From an uncultured Verrucomicrobiales bacterium (GTDB lineage: Bacteria; Verrucomicrobiota; Verrucomicrobiia; Verrucomicrobiales; Akkermansiaceae): DNA of 64,000 nucleotides. A model generated the notes under the pieces. The model was given only the letters and a program-made list of their open reading frames with translations, had not been told where the DNA came from and searched no databases. The DNA is taken from NCBI GenBank assembly GCA_937951675.1, contig CALFBI010000004.1, positions 1 to 64,000 of the forward strand, read 5' to 3'. Below are positions 24,573 to 33,622 of the stretch, in pieces; the first letter of the stretch is position 1, and each line of letters starts with the position of its first letter. A program made the translations under genes and the position numbers.

Positions 24573-25776
24573 AATAGGCCTCACTCTCGCAGTCGCTTTC
24601 ATTGGGCTCTGCAGGGCGGAACCATTGGAAAACACCGTAGAAGCAAACGAATCTTCTACTCTACATCAACGTGTTTATCTGGAAGAAGATCTTAAGCACC
24701 GACGAGATCTGCGCCAACAACTCGAAAAAGAAAATAAGGAAAATCATACCGAAATGAGTCCTGAAGAAGTCGGTAAAATCATCGACCTTAATTCTCATTT
24801 ACGAAAGCTTCATCATGCTCTGAAAGAGGCTCCAGCGCCACCAAGTAGCAAATGGCCTACCCCACATTTCAAACTCCTCCTTCCTGAGCAAATAGCTACC
24901 GAAAAAGTAGCCTCTCTTCCTCACCAACAAGCGTATCAAAGTCAACATTACCGGATTGACAGTAATGCTGGTCTTACGCTTGAAGAAGCACGCCAGATTC
25001 TTTGGTCCTTTGAAATCATCTATCACATTGCTGCCGCTCTGCCGCTCGATATTAAAAAGGCGCAGCTTCCTGAAAAAGGCCCTTATCGACACCGGATCGT
25101 GGTGACTGACACCAAGGAACGCTACCTCAGGGAAGGTGGAAGTAAGGGCTCCAAAGGTATTTACCTCAATCATTTAGACTCTGTTCTTCTCACTGCCGAA
25201 GACGCCGGTCTTTACTTAGATAAAGAGAATAAACGGCATTACTCCCGCCCGCATGCGACCTCGGCCTTACCCTACCTCGCGGCACAACAACTCTTTCGTT
25301 ACGAATACCTCACAGATCGCCATACTTACTGGTATACGCAAGGGCTCAGCCTCTATCTCGAAGCCATTTACTGGATGTATGAAAATTACAACGAAGCCGG
25401 AATTAACGAAGGTATTAAAAGGTTTATCAGCGCCCAAACAAAACAATACGGAAACGCTCTCAATTTGGAAAAAAAGTTCATGTGGCCTCAAGAGCTTACT
25501 AAGGCTCCGAGCCATTCCTTCTTTGAACAGATCGAAGCTCATCAACACGCTAAAGCACAATATCAATATGAGTGCCTCTTAACCTTAACTTACCTTCTTC
25601 ACAGCGGATCTGACGACCCTCGTTCACCACTCCAAAACTATTTACAAGCCATTCAAAAAGGAGAACAGGCGAAAGAATCCTTCCGCCATCTGATTAAAGA
25701 AAGCTCATCCAAAAACCTTGCCCTGGAAGTTTCAACCTACTGGAGCCAATATGGCCTCAAATTTTCGTATGACTGA
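24553..25776 (+). CDS. Secreted gluzincin-like paralog without metal ligands
   Basis: First of three tandem paralogs. The TTG at 24553 gives a good signal peptide ([20 protein letters not shown]); an ATG at 24511 would overlap pckG by 62 bp. A charged coiled region (about 50-85) precedes a domain aligned with the two downstream genes: HYRID (HFRFECD), [20 protein letters not shown], and so on. Where the others have LIHEIVHQL and LPHELAHQI, this one has LPYLAAQQL, and their WFTEGLAEY is WYTQGLSLY here. Both HExxH histidines, the Glu and the third-ligand Glu are therefore gone. It is probably a non-catalytic member. Confidence 0.65.
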   Translation: MRRDCRKIGLTLAVAFIGLCRAEPLENTVEANESSTLHQRVYLEEDLKHRRDLRQQLEKENKENHTEMSPEEVGKIIDLNSHLRKLHHALKEAPAPPSSKWPTPHFKLLLPEQIATEKVASLPHQQAYQSQHYRIDSNAGLTLEEARQILWSFEIIYHIAAALPLDIKKAQLPEKGPYRHRIVVTDTKERYLREGGSKGSKGIYLNHLDSVLLTAEDAGLYLDKENKRHYSRPHATSALPYLAAQQLFRYEYLTDRHTYWYTQGLSLYLEAIYWMYENYNEAGINEGIKRFISAQTKQYGNALNLEKKFMWPQELTKAPSHSFFEQIEAHQHAKAQYQYECLLTLTYLLHSGSDDPRSPLQNYLQAIQKGEQAKESFRHLIKESSSKNLALEVSTYWSQYGLKFSYD

Positions 25777-27124
25777 TTTAATAAGGACCATTACTCTCAT
25801 CCTCTTTTCCTTTTCCGGGGGCCTCTCTGGGGAAACTTGGGTGAGTTCAGAACAAAAAAAACTTGAAGCTACATTTGTAGAATTATCAGCCACCGAGAAT
25901 CTCACTCTCCTCCGAGAAAACGGCCAAGAAACGTCTTTTCATCTTTCTAGATTAAGTAATGAATCGCAACACTTAGCAAAAATACGAGCTCTCGAGAAAA
26001 AAGAAAATGAAGCCCGTAAACTTCTCGAGAAGCGAAGGTATTTTGAAGCGTTTAAAGGCCGGGGGGTTTCTGAAAAAGATCTAGAAAATATTATTACAGT
26101 CAGGGAACGTCAGGAAAAACTAGAGAAAATTTTTTCCAAAATCCCTGATAACTTTGAGGCCCGGTGGCCTGATCGTATCACCCTTAAAAAAGATTACCAA
26201 ATTAGCACTCAACAACCCTCGCCTCAGCGAAAAGAAGAAATGCGGAGTTACATTCATGTTTATGAGTCTGACCATTTCCGATTTGAGTGCGATCGGGCCC
26301 TGACTCCTTACCTTGTCAAAAAATTTTGCCACCTTTTCGAAACGACTTTGCAAATCTGTAAAGCTCTCCCCCTTTCTCTCAAAAAATCTCAATATCAGGA
26401 AAAAGGCTATAAACATCGAGTCATTCTAACCGAGTCGGATAGCGACTATTATGAATTTGGTGGCCCTCCCTATACCGCCGGAGCTTATTTCCCAGCGCAA
26501 GACTTGATCATCATTCCTTTCAGTAGCTTAGGGGTCAAATACTCTGGAAAAAAATTCACCTATGATCGTAAAGGGGACAATAAAACGCTGATCCATGAAA
26601 TCGTCCACCAACTCACTGAAAAAACCTACTTCTCACATGGAGGAATGGGATGGTTCACGGAAGGGCTCGCAGAATATGTAGCCGCCATTCCTCAACAGAA
26701 CCACGTCATTCGGCTCGATACTGACTTCCTAACAAAACATGTGAAGTCTTATGTTTGTGATGGCCCAAGCTCTTCCCCATCAAGAAGGTCTCATAAACAT
26801 CATGTCGGTCGCAGGCTCGGCACAAATATCAAAGTCTCATCCTTCCAGAGCTTTGCTCTTCAACCTTATTCAAGTTTTTCTCATCCTGAAGACGGAAACA
26901 AAAATTACGGAGTCTCTCTTCTCTATATTTATCATTTCCTACACCTTGACCGAGATCGAAACCGGAAGCCGCTCAAACAATTTCTTCTCGCTCTCAAGAC
27001 AGGTAAAACAGGGGAAAAAGCCCTCGAAGCGCTTTACGACGGACGTTCTGAAAAAGAACTGCAAAAAGAGATTTTCACCCAATGGAGAAAATATGGCGTC
27101 AATTTCAGTCTAGAGAGACCTTAG
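25769..27124 (+). CDS. Secreted SHD1-domain gluzincin-like metallopeptidase
   Basis: A protein of about 451 residues. I take the ATG at 25769, which overlaps the previous stop by eight bases and starts just before a signal peptide (LIRTITLILFSFSGGLSG). Residues about 25-65 (TWVSSEQKKLEATFVELSAT, TLLRENGQETSFHLSRLS) match the SHD1 pattern common in Planctomycetes/Verrucomicrobia secreted proteins. A basic coiled linker follows. The peptidase domain has LIHEIVHQL (HExxH) and, 19 residues on, WFTEGLAEY with a Glu that could be the third zinc ligand. It resembles DUF1570 / peptidase MA-like proteins. The substrate is unknown. Confidence 0.75.
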   Translation: MTDLIRTITLILFSFSGGLSGETWVSSEQKKLEATFVELSATENLTLLRENGQETSFHLSRLSNESQHLAKIRALEKKENEARKLLEKRRYFEAFKGRGVSEKDLENIITVRERQEKLEKIFSKIPDNFEARWPDRITLKKDYQISTQQPSPQRKEEMRSYIHVYESDHFRFECDRALTPYLVKKFCHLFETTLQICKALPLSLKKSQYQEKGYKHRVILTESDSDYYEFGGPPYTAGAYFPAQDLIIIPFSSLGVKYSGKKFTYDRKGDNKTLIHEIVHQLTEKTYFSHGGMGWFTEGLAEYVAAIPQQNHVIRLDTDFLTKHVKSYVCDGPSSSPSRRSHKHHVGRRLGTNIKVSSFQSFALQPYSSFSHPEDGNKNYGVSLLYIYHFLHLDRDRNRKPLKQFLLALKTGKTGEKALEALYDGRSEKELQKEIFTQWRKYGVNFSLERP

Positions 27125-27178
27125 CGATTCTCCTTTTTTCAGGCTCCTTTTTTTATGTTATGGTGTCTCAATCAACTC

Positions 27179-28357
27179 ATGAAAAAAGCCCTCTTTTTTG
27201 CCACCTACTTCTTCTCTTCCTTCTTTAGCTGGAGTGAGATATGGATCAACCAAGAGGGCAAAAAAGTCGAAGCTCATTTCATTTCGCTCAGTGCAGATGA
27301 AGTCGTTACCTTCGAGAAAAAAAACGGGAAAGAGTTTCGATACGCGCTCTCGAAACTGAATGCAGGCAGTTAATCCCGCATCAAAAAACTCGCTCAAAAG
27401 CAATCTTTCGAAAAGGAGTCCCCAACCGCACTCAAAGCAGAACTTCAGCATTTCGACGGACCTTGGCCAGAAGTGATCAAGGTTAACAACAAACAAGAAA
27501 TTCAAATTATTTCGGAAGATCCTAATAAGAATGAGTTTGTTTATGAGAGTGCCCACTACCGATATATCTGTGACGCCCCATTAAAAACGAGTCTTGTTCG
27601 CAAGTTCGCGACTCTATTTGAAGCCACTCGTGAGTTCTGTAAAGCGATTCCGATTTCTTCAAATAAAGCGCACTACGAAAACCCTCAGAAAAAATTAATG
27701 GTTCACCTCGTTGAAAAAATCGAAACCTATTATGAGAGAGGAGGCCCTCCTGGATCTGCCGGAGTTTACTTTGGAGGAAAAGATATCGTCCTCGTCCCCC
27801 TCAGTAGCCTCGGGGTTCAGAGAGTTGGAAGCAGCTACATGTTTGATCACAGCAAAAGCAGTAAAACCCTTCCCCATGAATTAGCGCACCAAATCACTGA
27901 CTCGGCTTATTACCAACTAGGGGCTCGAGGCTGGTTCAGTGAAGGGCTTGCCGAATACATTGCGGTCTCACCTTATCGCAACGGGAAAATCAATGTGAAG
28001 TCAAACCGTAATGACATCGTCAACTACGTCACTGAATACGATTCCAAAAAGGGCGGGCGCAACCTTGGAGATGAAATTCGATTGCGAGACCTTAAGAGCT
28101 TTATGACAATGAGTTACCAAGAATTTACGCTCAATGGTAATAAAAACTATGGAGTCGGATTACTACTCACTTATTACTTTTTTCACCTCGACCAAAATGG
28201 AGACCGAGTTGCAATCACTCAATTCCTGAAAGCTTTAAAAGCAGGAAAACAAGGTGATGAAGCCCTCTCTGCCCTCCTCAATGGGCGCACCTGGGATGAA
28301 CTTTCGGACCAGATTTCGAAAAGCTGGCGAAGCAAAGGAGTCAAACTCCTATTCTAA
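27179..28357 (+). pseudogene. Third SHD1 gluzincin-like paralog with an in-frame stop
   Basis: The ATG at 27179 starts a signal peptide (MKKALFFATYFFSSFFSW) and an SHD1 domain (IWINQEGKKVEAHFISLSAD). The frame then hits TAA at 27371-27373 and continues in the same frame, without any shift, into SRIKKLAQK and a full peptidase domain with LPHELAHQI and WFSEGLAEY. The stop falls in the linker after SKLNAGS, where a single C-to-T change of CAA or CAG would give TAA. The downstream half could start at GTG 27473 but would lack a signal peptide. The gene is a recent pseudogene, a base-call error, or two separate pieces. The end overlaps the convergent hupE-like gene by 17 bp. Confidence 0.75.
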
Positions 28358-29414
28358 AGAAGCGTTCAACGACCCAATAACTTGAAATCATCATCATTCC
28401 CCATCCCAAAGTCTTGATAAAAAACCGGTGGTATTGGGAAGGGATCAGGTAATGACTGATCAGAATAAGGCTCACAACCACCACAAGTTGGCCGACTTCA
28501 ATCCCAAGGTTCACCCATAAAAGAGGCCACCATGATGCCATCGCGCCGGAATGAAACTGATCTCCTAGAGAGGAAGCAAAACCGGCTCCATGCAGTAGGC
28601 CGAAACCTATTAAGCTTCCCCATAAAAATGAAGTTGGAATTCGATTCCTTCCTCTCAGTCCAAGCATCGCAGCCAAAAGAACTGACAGGGCAATCCCGAA
28701 TTCAATCCAGGCTGTAAACGAAACAAAAAGAGACGTCATCAAACTCACCCAAAGAGTCACCGAGTGAGCTAATGTGAATATGATTGAGTCCCGTAAAGTC
28801 ACTTTCCAAGAAACAAAAATAAGAGCCATGCAGGCAAAAAACAGGATGTGATCTAGCCCCAGAGGAATGACATGCTTCACGCCTTTCTCAAACCAAGCCA
28901 ACGCGCTCATCGGCTTCGCTGCTGTAAGAGTGATTTCTCCCCCACGCACTAACTCGATGACGCCCCCTTTTTTGGGTAAGATCACGAGATCGAGAGAAGG
29001 GCCTAATTGAAATTCAACTCTCTCACCTCCCAGAGGGATCTCGAATAAAACACGAAAGTAAGCCCCTTCATTCCACACCTCTGGAAAAGCGGGAGGAAAC
29101 GCATCCCAGTCTGGAAAAAAATACTGAGGGTGAACAATCGTATCCCCATTCTTAAACAGCCATTCCCGTTGTAAATACGCCTCTGTTTCATTTTTTAACA
29201 TCTCCTGATGTGCGGCAGACAAACCTTCTAACCAGCTCTTGGTAGGTCTCTCAAAAGAAGCTCGATAAACGGGGTCGACCCAGCCTGCATCCATCATCAA
29301 GGCTCCTGAAATTTGATTTTCTGACACTTGAAAGTCTTTCACTAATAAATGACTGACTTCATGAGCACTTACCCCACTGATCCATATAAAAAAAAGGACT
29401 AGAAACCGCGCCAT
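28341..29414 (-). CDS. HupE/UreJ-type membrane protein (copy 1)
   Basis: A protein of about 357 residues. The signal peptide ends SGVSA, leaving His as the mature N-terminus (HEVSH). A periplasmic beta-rich domain (about 20-175) precedes six or seven TM helices. The membrane part has the HupE/UreJ_2 pattern: KHVIPLGLDHILFFACM, FTLAHSVTLWVS, IEFGIALSVL, GFGLLHGAGFASSLG and WVNLGIEVGQL. The family is linked with Ni/Co or other metal transport, though most members of this long form are uncharacterised. The start ATG overlaps the bioA stop (TGATG), so it is coupled to bioA. A second copy lies at 34932. Confidence 0.75.
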   Translation of the reverse strand: MARFLVLFFIWISGVSAHEVSHLLVKDFQVSENQISGALMMDAGWVDPVYRASFERPTKSWLEGLSAAHQEMLKNETEAYLQREWLFKNGDTIVHPQYFFPDWDAFPPAFPEVWNEGAYFRVLFEIPLGGERVEFQLGPSLDLVILPKKGGVIELVRGGEITLTAAKPMSALAWFEKGVKHVIPLGLDHILFFACMALIFVSWKVTLRDSIIFTLAHSVTLWVSLMTSLFVSFTAWIEFGIALSVLLAAMLGLRGRNRIPTSFLWGSLIGFGLLHGAGFASSLGDQFHSGAMASWWPLLWVNLGIEVGQLVVVVSLILISHYLIPSQYHRFFIKTLGWGMMMISSYWVVERFFRIGV

Positions 29415-30694
29415 CACGAATCACAAACGTTCTCAATCGCTCGCTCGAAAGCACGAAGCATTAATACAAGCTCTGCCTCCGTGATACTCAAAGGAGGCAT
29501 CAAGACAACTGTATCTAATATAGGGCGGGTTAAGAGCCCCCATTGGCGCGCCCTCATACAAACTTGTGCTCCGATCTTCTGAGAAGGATCGTAAGGTTCT
29601 CCATCACTTTGACGAAGTTCCACCCCTGCGATCAAACCAAGCTGGCGCACCTCAAACACAGAGTCAAACCGCGCGGCAAGATCCGCTAAGCCACTCGCTA
29701 AAATTGGCCCCAGTTTCTCAACATTTCCGAGTGTTTTTGCTGAACGAAAAAGATCTAAATTTTTCAAAGCCAAAGCACAACCAAGTTGATTAGCAGTATA
29801 ACTATGACCATAATAAAAAGGGTTCCCTTTATTAATCGAATCGTAAACTGCAGCAGTTGTCAAAGTGGCTGCCATGGGCAAATAACCTCCCGTCAAACCC
29901 TTCGCGATACAAAGAAAGTCAGGAATAACCCCCTCCTGCTGGCAGGCAAACATCGTTCCAGTCCGACCGAACCCGGTCATAACCTCATCTAGAACCAAGT
30001 AGATCTGATGCTGATCACAGAAAGCTCGAAGCTCTCGGAGCATTCCTTTGGGCCAAAGCTGCATCTGATTCACCCCTTGTATTAAAGGCTCGATCACCAC
30101 CGCGCAAACCGTCTCGAGAACCTCTAAAGAAAGCTCCTTTAAATGAGCTAAAGAGGACACATGCCTCACCGACTGCTCCTTGGTCTGGAATCGTTCAAAA
30201 AAAAGGGGCACCCCACCAAGTGCGGCCGCTCCTGCTGTGTCACCATGGTAAGCTTGGTCAAAAGCAATAAAAGTGCGTCGCATTCCTCGCCCCTCTTCCT
30301 GTCGGCTTTGAAGGGCTAGCTTCATCGCTACCTCAATCGCGGTTGAGCCGTCATCCGAATAGAAAACGCGCTCTAAAGTATCTTCTGGGAAAAATGAAGT
30401 CAGCTGCCGAGCTAATTCAGACGCCTTTGGGTGAGCAAACCCTAAGTAAGACGTATGAGAAACTGATTCTGCTTGTTGAGCAAGAGCTTGATTCAACTCC
30501 GGGTGTGAATGCCCATGAATGTTAGTCCAAATACTAGAATTTCCGTCAATATAACGATTCCCTTCTGAATCCTCGAGCCAAACACCTTCCCCCTTCACGA
30601 GAAAAAGAGGGGTCTCCTTTTCCCATGCTTGCTGGTCGGTGAAAGGATGCCAGCAATGCTGGTGATCCCAATGAATCCATTCTGGTTGTGTCAT
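29414..30694 (-). CDS. bioA: Adenosylmethionine-8-amino-7-oxononanoate aminotransferase
   Basis: A 426-residue class III PLP aminotransferase of biotin synthesis (KAPA plus S-adenosylmethionine to DAPA). The N-terminal CWHPFTDQQ matches the BioA signature. Other features are IDGNSSIWTNIHGHSHPEL, SDDGSTAIEVAMKLA (PLP phosphate binding), FDQAYHGDT, DEVMTGFGRTG and the PLP lysine in CIAKGLTGGYLP. It starts four bases inside the end of the preceding 91-residue gene and ends in overlap with the HupE-like gene, so the three form a translationally coupled unit. No other bio genes are in the window. Confidence 0.93.
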   Translation of the reverse strand: MTQPEWIHWDHQHCWHPFTDQQAWEKETPLFLVKGEGVWLEDSEGNRYIDGNSSIWTNIHGHSHPELNQALAQQAESVSHTSYLGFAHPKASELARQLTSFFPEDTLERVFYSDDGSTAIEVAMKLALQSRQEEGRGMRRTFIAFDQAYHGDTAGAAALGGVPLFFERFQTKEQSVRHVSSLAHLKELSLEVLETVCAVVIEPLIQGVNQMQLWPKGMLRELRAFCDQHQIYLVLDEVMTGFGRTGTMFACQQEGVIPDFLCIAKGLTGGYLPMAATLTTAAVYDSINKGNPFYYGHSYTANQLGCALALKNLDLFRSAKTLGNVEKLGPILASGLADLAARFDSVFEVRQLGLIAGVELRQSDGEPYDPSQKIGAQVCMRARQWGLLTRPILDTVVLMPPLSITEAELVLMLRAFERAIENVCDS

Positions 30695-30966
30695 GATTCT
30701 TCCGAAAGCTTCTCCAAGCGTTTATCGATTTTCACGATTAAATTCCAAGGGCAACGTCCTCGTTGATATTTATTAAAAAGAACCTCCCGAAGCTTTTTCC
30801 AGACCTCCGTGGGAACAGGATCATAGTGCACCTTTTCTTCCTCTGGATCTCGTCGGCCCTCTCCCCGGATAAAAGAAGAAATCGTCCAGTTCCCTCCATG
30901 ATGAACTGCCCGGTAATAGAGATGAACCCCGTCTTCTCTTTCTTCTCGCCACTCATGTTTTGTCAT
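30691..30966 (-). CDS. Small hypothetical protein upstream of bioA
   Basis: A 91-residue, strongly charged soluble protein (ETP of Arg, Glu and Lys throughout) with segments HLYYRAVHHGGNWTIS, VPTEVWKKLREVLFNKYQRG and WNLIVKIDKRLEKL. It has no signal or TM segment. It overlaps bioA by four bases (ATGA), so expression is coupled. I know of no assigned function; it might help biotin or amino-transfer metabolism, but that is only positional inference. Confidence 0.6.
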   Translation of the reverse strand: MTKHEWREEREDGVHLYYRAVHHGGNWTISSFIRGEGRRDPEEEKVHYDPVPTEVWKKLREVLFNKYQRGRCPWNLIVKIDKRLEKLSEES

Positions 30967-31074
30967 ACCCTTATCTTAAAGAGGTTCCCCCCGTCTCGAA
31001 CAAAGAAAAAGAGAAGATTCGTTAAAAAAAAATAAAAATCTCGCAGAAATTGTTATTCCCTAATTTCATCCCTT

Positions 31075-32043
31075 TTGTTCCACTTCCTCGCATTGAATCC
31101 TATTTTTTCCACTCCTGCGGCTAAGCTCCTGGTCTATATTCTGGCTTCCTTTTTGCTAGCTGCCGCTCTTTGCCCGTGGGTTTATGACCTTGGCCAGTGG
31201 TTTTCAGGGATTCACTCGAATTCAACCGGGCTTCCGGGCTATCTTGCCGAAAAGGCCAAAGACGCCCCCTATTCTCGTTATTTTAAGCGCTGTATTATTC
31301 TCGCCGCTCTCGTTCTTGTCCCTCCTTACCTCTGGTGGAAAAAAAGAAGTGCTTCAGATCAGTTTACCCCTCCGAAGCTCTCTTGGCAGCCCTCCCTCGC
31401 CCGCCACCTTTATTGGGGAGCTCTCATCAGCTTCTTCAGCGTATTTCTCCTCGGAGCCTCCCTCCAAGGAGCGGGATGGTATGAAATAAAAGACTCCATT
31501 GACTGGGGGAAAGCTTTCAAAAAAGCATGTGTCGCAGCGTTTTTTGTAGCTTTAGTTGAAGAACTCTTCTTCCGAGGCCTCTTATTCAACTTATTTATTG
31601 TCAGCTTTTCACGAACAAAAGCACTGATCTTCCTTTGCCTCATTTTTACTTTTCTTCATTTCTTGCACCCCCCTAAATCTTTGATGGTTGAAAACCCTTC
31701 CCATTGGTTCGCTGGCTTTGAAATGCTGGGACTTAGCATTACAAGGTTGTTAAGCATTCATGATTTCATTTACGAATTCATGAGTATTCTCATCATTGGT
31801 CTCATCCTGACTTACGCTCGGGTGTGGACCCATAGCCTTTATCTTTCGCTCGGGCTACATGCTGGCTGGGTCTTTGCTTTCAAGCTCTTCAAAGAAATCT
31901 ATCAGCAAACGGGGCAGCAGCCTGAATCTCTCTCTCTACTCTTAGGCCGAAACCTTAAGGAAGGCTTCCTGCCCATCGCCATGCTTTTAATCACATTCTG
32001 GATCGTTCGAACCCTATGGAGAAAGTCTGATGCGTCTGCTTGA
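31075..32043 (+). CDS. CPBP-family intramembrane metalloprotease
   Basis: A 322-residue protein with about eight TM helices. It carries the CAAX/CPBP catalytic motifs: EELFFRG (about 162-168), a His in FTFLHFLHPP, and HAGWVFAFK near the end. These glutamic-type intramembrane proteases include Rce1. The start is a TTG at 31075; no earlier ATG fits. The end overlaps comF by 14 bases, so the two are coupled. Substrate unknown. Confidence 0.8.
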   Translation: MFHFLALNPIFSTPAAKLLVYILASFLLAAALCPWVYDLGQWFSGIHSNSTGLPGYLAEKAKDAPYSRYFKRCIILAALVLVPPYLWWKKRSASDQFTPPKLSWQPSLARHLYWGALISFFSVFLLGASLQGAGWYEIKDSIDWGKAFKKACVAAFFVALVEELFFRGLLFNLFIVSFSRTKALIFLCLIFTFLHFLHPPKSLMVENPSHWFAGFEMLGLSITRLLSIHDFIYEFMSILIIGLILTYARVWTHSLYLSLGLHAGWVFAFKLFKEIYQQTGQQPESLSLLLGRNLKEGFLPIAMLLITFWIVRTLWRKSDASA

Positions 32044-32746
32044 CTTCATTTACCCCTCCCGCTGTGAACTCTGCGAACAAGACCTGACAGGGAATCATAC
32101 TCTGTGCCTCTCTTGCACCGCCCTAATCAAACGAACGCAAAGCCCTTATTGTCAATATTGCGGGAAAAACTTTGAAGGCCTTGTTGCCGATTTGCCAAGA
32201 TGCCCAGAGTGCCAAGACCTCCACTTCGCGTTTCATTTCGCTTTTTCCTATGGAGCTTATACAAGAGAGGCTCGCACTCTCATTGCTCATTATAAATACC
32301 TTCGCCGTATTCATTTAACCCACAGCCTTGGAAAGCTCCTCACCCAAGCCTTTAAGGACGAACCTCGGCTCACGGCCCAAAATGATTGGTTAGTGATACC
32401 TGTTCCTTTACACCGACGTCGTCAACAATGGCGTTGGTTCAACCAATCCTCCGAAATAGGTAAAGCCTTTGCTCGAGAGAATAGTCTCGATTTTGGCGAA
32501 GTTTTAACTCGAACCAAACACACACAAAGACAAGCGCTTCTTTCTAAAAAACAACGTCTTCAGAACCTCAAAGGAGCCTTTAAAATGAAGCAAAAACACC
32601 TTCGGGCTCAAAGCACTATGAATCGCTCCATCATTCTCATCGACGACGTTTATACCACCGGGGCCACCGTTCACGAGTGTGCTAAGGTTTTGAAAGATTC
32701 GGGCGAAGCCGAAAAGGTTGTTGTCCTGACTCTTCTCCGTGGATAG
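32030..32746 (+). CDS. comF: ComF-family phosphoribosyltransferase-like protein
   Basis: A 238-residue protein with an N-terminal zinc finger made of four CxxC pairs (CELC, CLSC, CQYC, CPEC) and a C-terminal PRTase-type motif IILIDDVYTTGATVHECAKVL (about 200-220). ComF supports uptake and transfer of DNA in naturally transformable bacteria, though in many genomes it is present without a full competence set. It overlaps the CPBP gene upstream and is followed by accD after a gap of about 27 bp. Confidence 0.88.
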   Translation: MRLLDFIYPSRCELCEQDLTGNHTLCLSCTALIKRTQSPYCQYCGKNFEGLVADLPRCPECQDLHFAFHFAFSYGAYTREARTLIAHYKYLRRIHLTHSLGKLLTQAFKDEPRLTAQNDWLVIPVPLHRRRQQWRWFNQSSEIGKAFARENSLDFGEVLTRTKHTQRQALLSKKQRLQNLKGAFKMKQKHLRAQSTMNRSIILIDDVYTTGATVHECAKVLKDSGEAEKVVVLTLLRG

Positions 32747-32773
32747 AGTCTTTTGAAAGCAAAGAATCATTCG

Positions 32774-33601
32774 ATGGGTATTTTTAAAAAGCCAGCTCTC
32801 AAGAAAGGACCACGCCGTGAAGACATTCCAGAAGGTCAATGGGTTAAATGCCCTGAATGTTCTGAAATGATTCACCGGATTGATCTCGCCGATAATCATT
32901 TCGTCTGCTCATCTTGCGAGCACCATTTCCTCATGGGTTGCCAAGACCGGGCCAACCTCATTGCGGATGAAGGGTCTTTTGAAGAAACAAATGCTGGGTT
33001 CTTCTCCAAAAACCCGCTCGGTTTCGCTAAGTATGAAGACAAAGTCGCCATGCTTCGTGAGAAAACATCACTCAATGACGCTGTTCTTACCGGTCGTCTG
33101 ACCATCGGAGGAAAGCCGGCCGTCATCGCCGTCATGGACTTTAAATTTTTTGCCGGATCTATGGGTTCGGTTGTAGGAGAAAAAATCACGCAAGCCATCG
33201 AGTTAGCGACTCAAGAAAACCGAGGAATGATCATTGTTTCCTCCTCTTCAGGAGCTCGAATGCAAGAAGGCATGCTCTCTCTTATGCAGATGGCTAAAAC
33301 CTGTGGAGCACTCTCTTACCACCATAAGAAAAAGCTCCCTTACATTTCTCTCTTCACCCACCCCACAACAGGCGGAGTGACGGCCTCTTATGCCACTGTG
33401 GGTGACGTCAACCTGGCTGAACCAAACTGCATGATTGGATTTGCGGGACCACGAGTTGTCAAAGAAACCACTCACCAGGATCTTCCGGAAGGTTTTCAAA
33501 CTGCAGAGTTCATGTTAAAACACGGTCTGATCGATGACATTGTTTCTCGTCACCACCTCAAGGAGAAGCTCGCACAGCTTCTTCACTACATGATGCCTTA
33601 A
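32774..33601 (+). CDS. accD: Acetyl-CoA carboxylase carboxyltransferase subunit beta
   Basis: A protein of about 275 residues that with AccA transfers the carboxyl group from carboxybiotin to acetyl-CoA. A Cys4 zinc ribbon (CPECSEM, then CSSC) precedes the crotonase-like domain with SSSGARMQEGMLSLMQMAK and HPTTGGVTASYATVGDVNLAEP. The start ATG at 32774 is preferred over the TTG at 32753. It is followed by folC, a conserved accD-folC arrangement. Confidence 0.96.
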   Translation: MGIFKKPALKKGPRREDIPEGQWVKCPECSEMIHRIDLADNHFVCSSCEHHFLMGCQDRANLIADEGSFEETNAGFFSKNPLGFAKYEDKVAMLREKTSLNDAVLTGRLTIGGKPAVIAVMDFKFFAGSMGSVVGEKITQAIELATQENRGMIIVSSSSGARMQEGMLSLMQMAKTCGALSYHHKKKLPYISLFTHPTTGGVTASYATVGDVNLAEPNCMIGFAGPRVVKETTHQDLPEGFQTAEFMLKHGLIDDIVSRHHLKEKLAQLLHYMMP

Positions 33602-33622
33602 GGGGCTCTTTCTTTTTCCGGT

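Noticed and set aside
27371-27373. Programmed recoding at the in-frame stop
   Set aside because: The codon is TAA, not TGA or TAG, and no slippery site or stem was seen after it.
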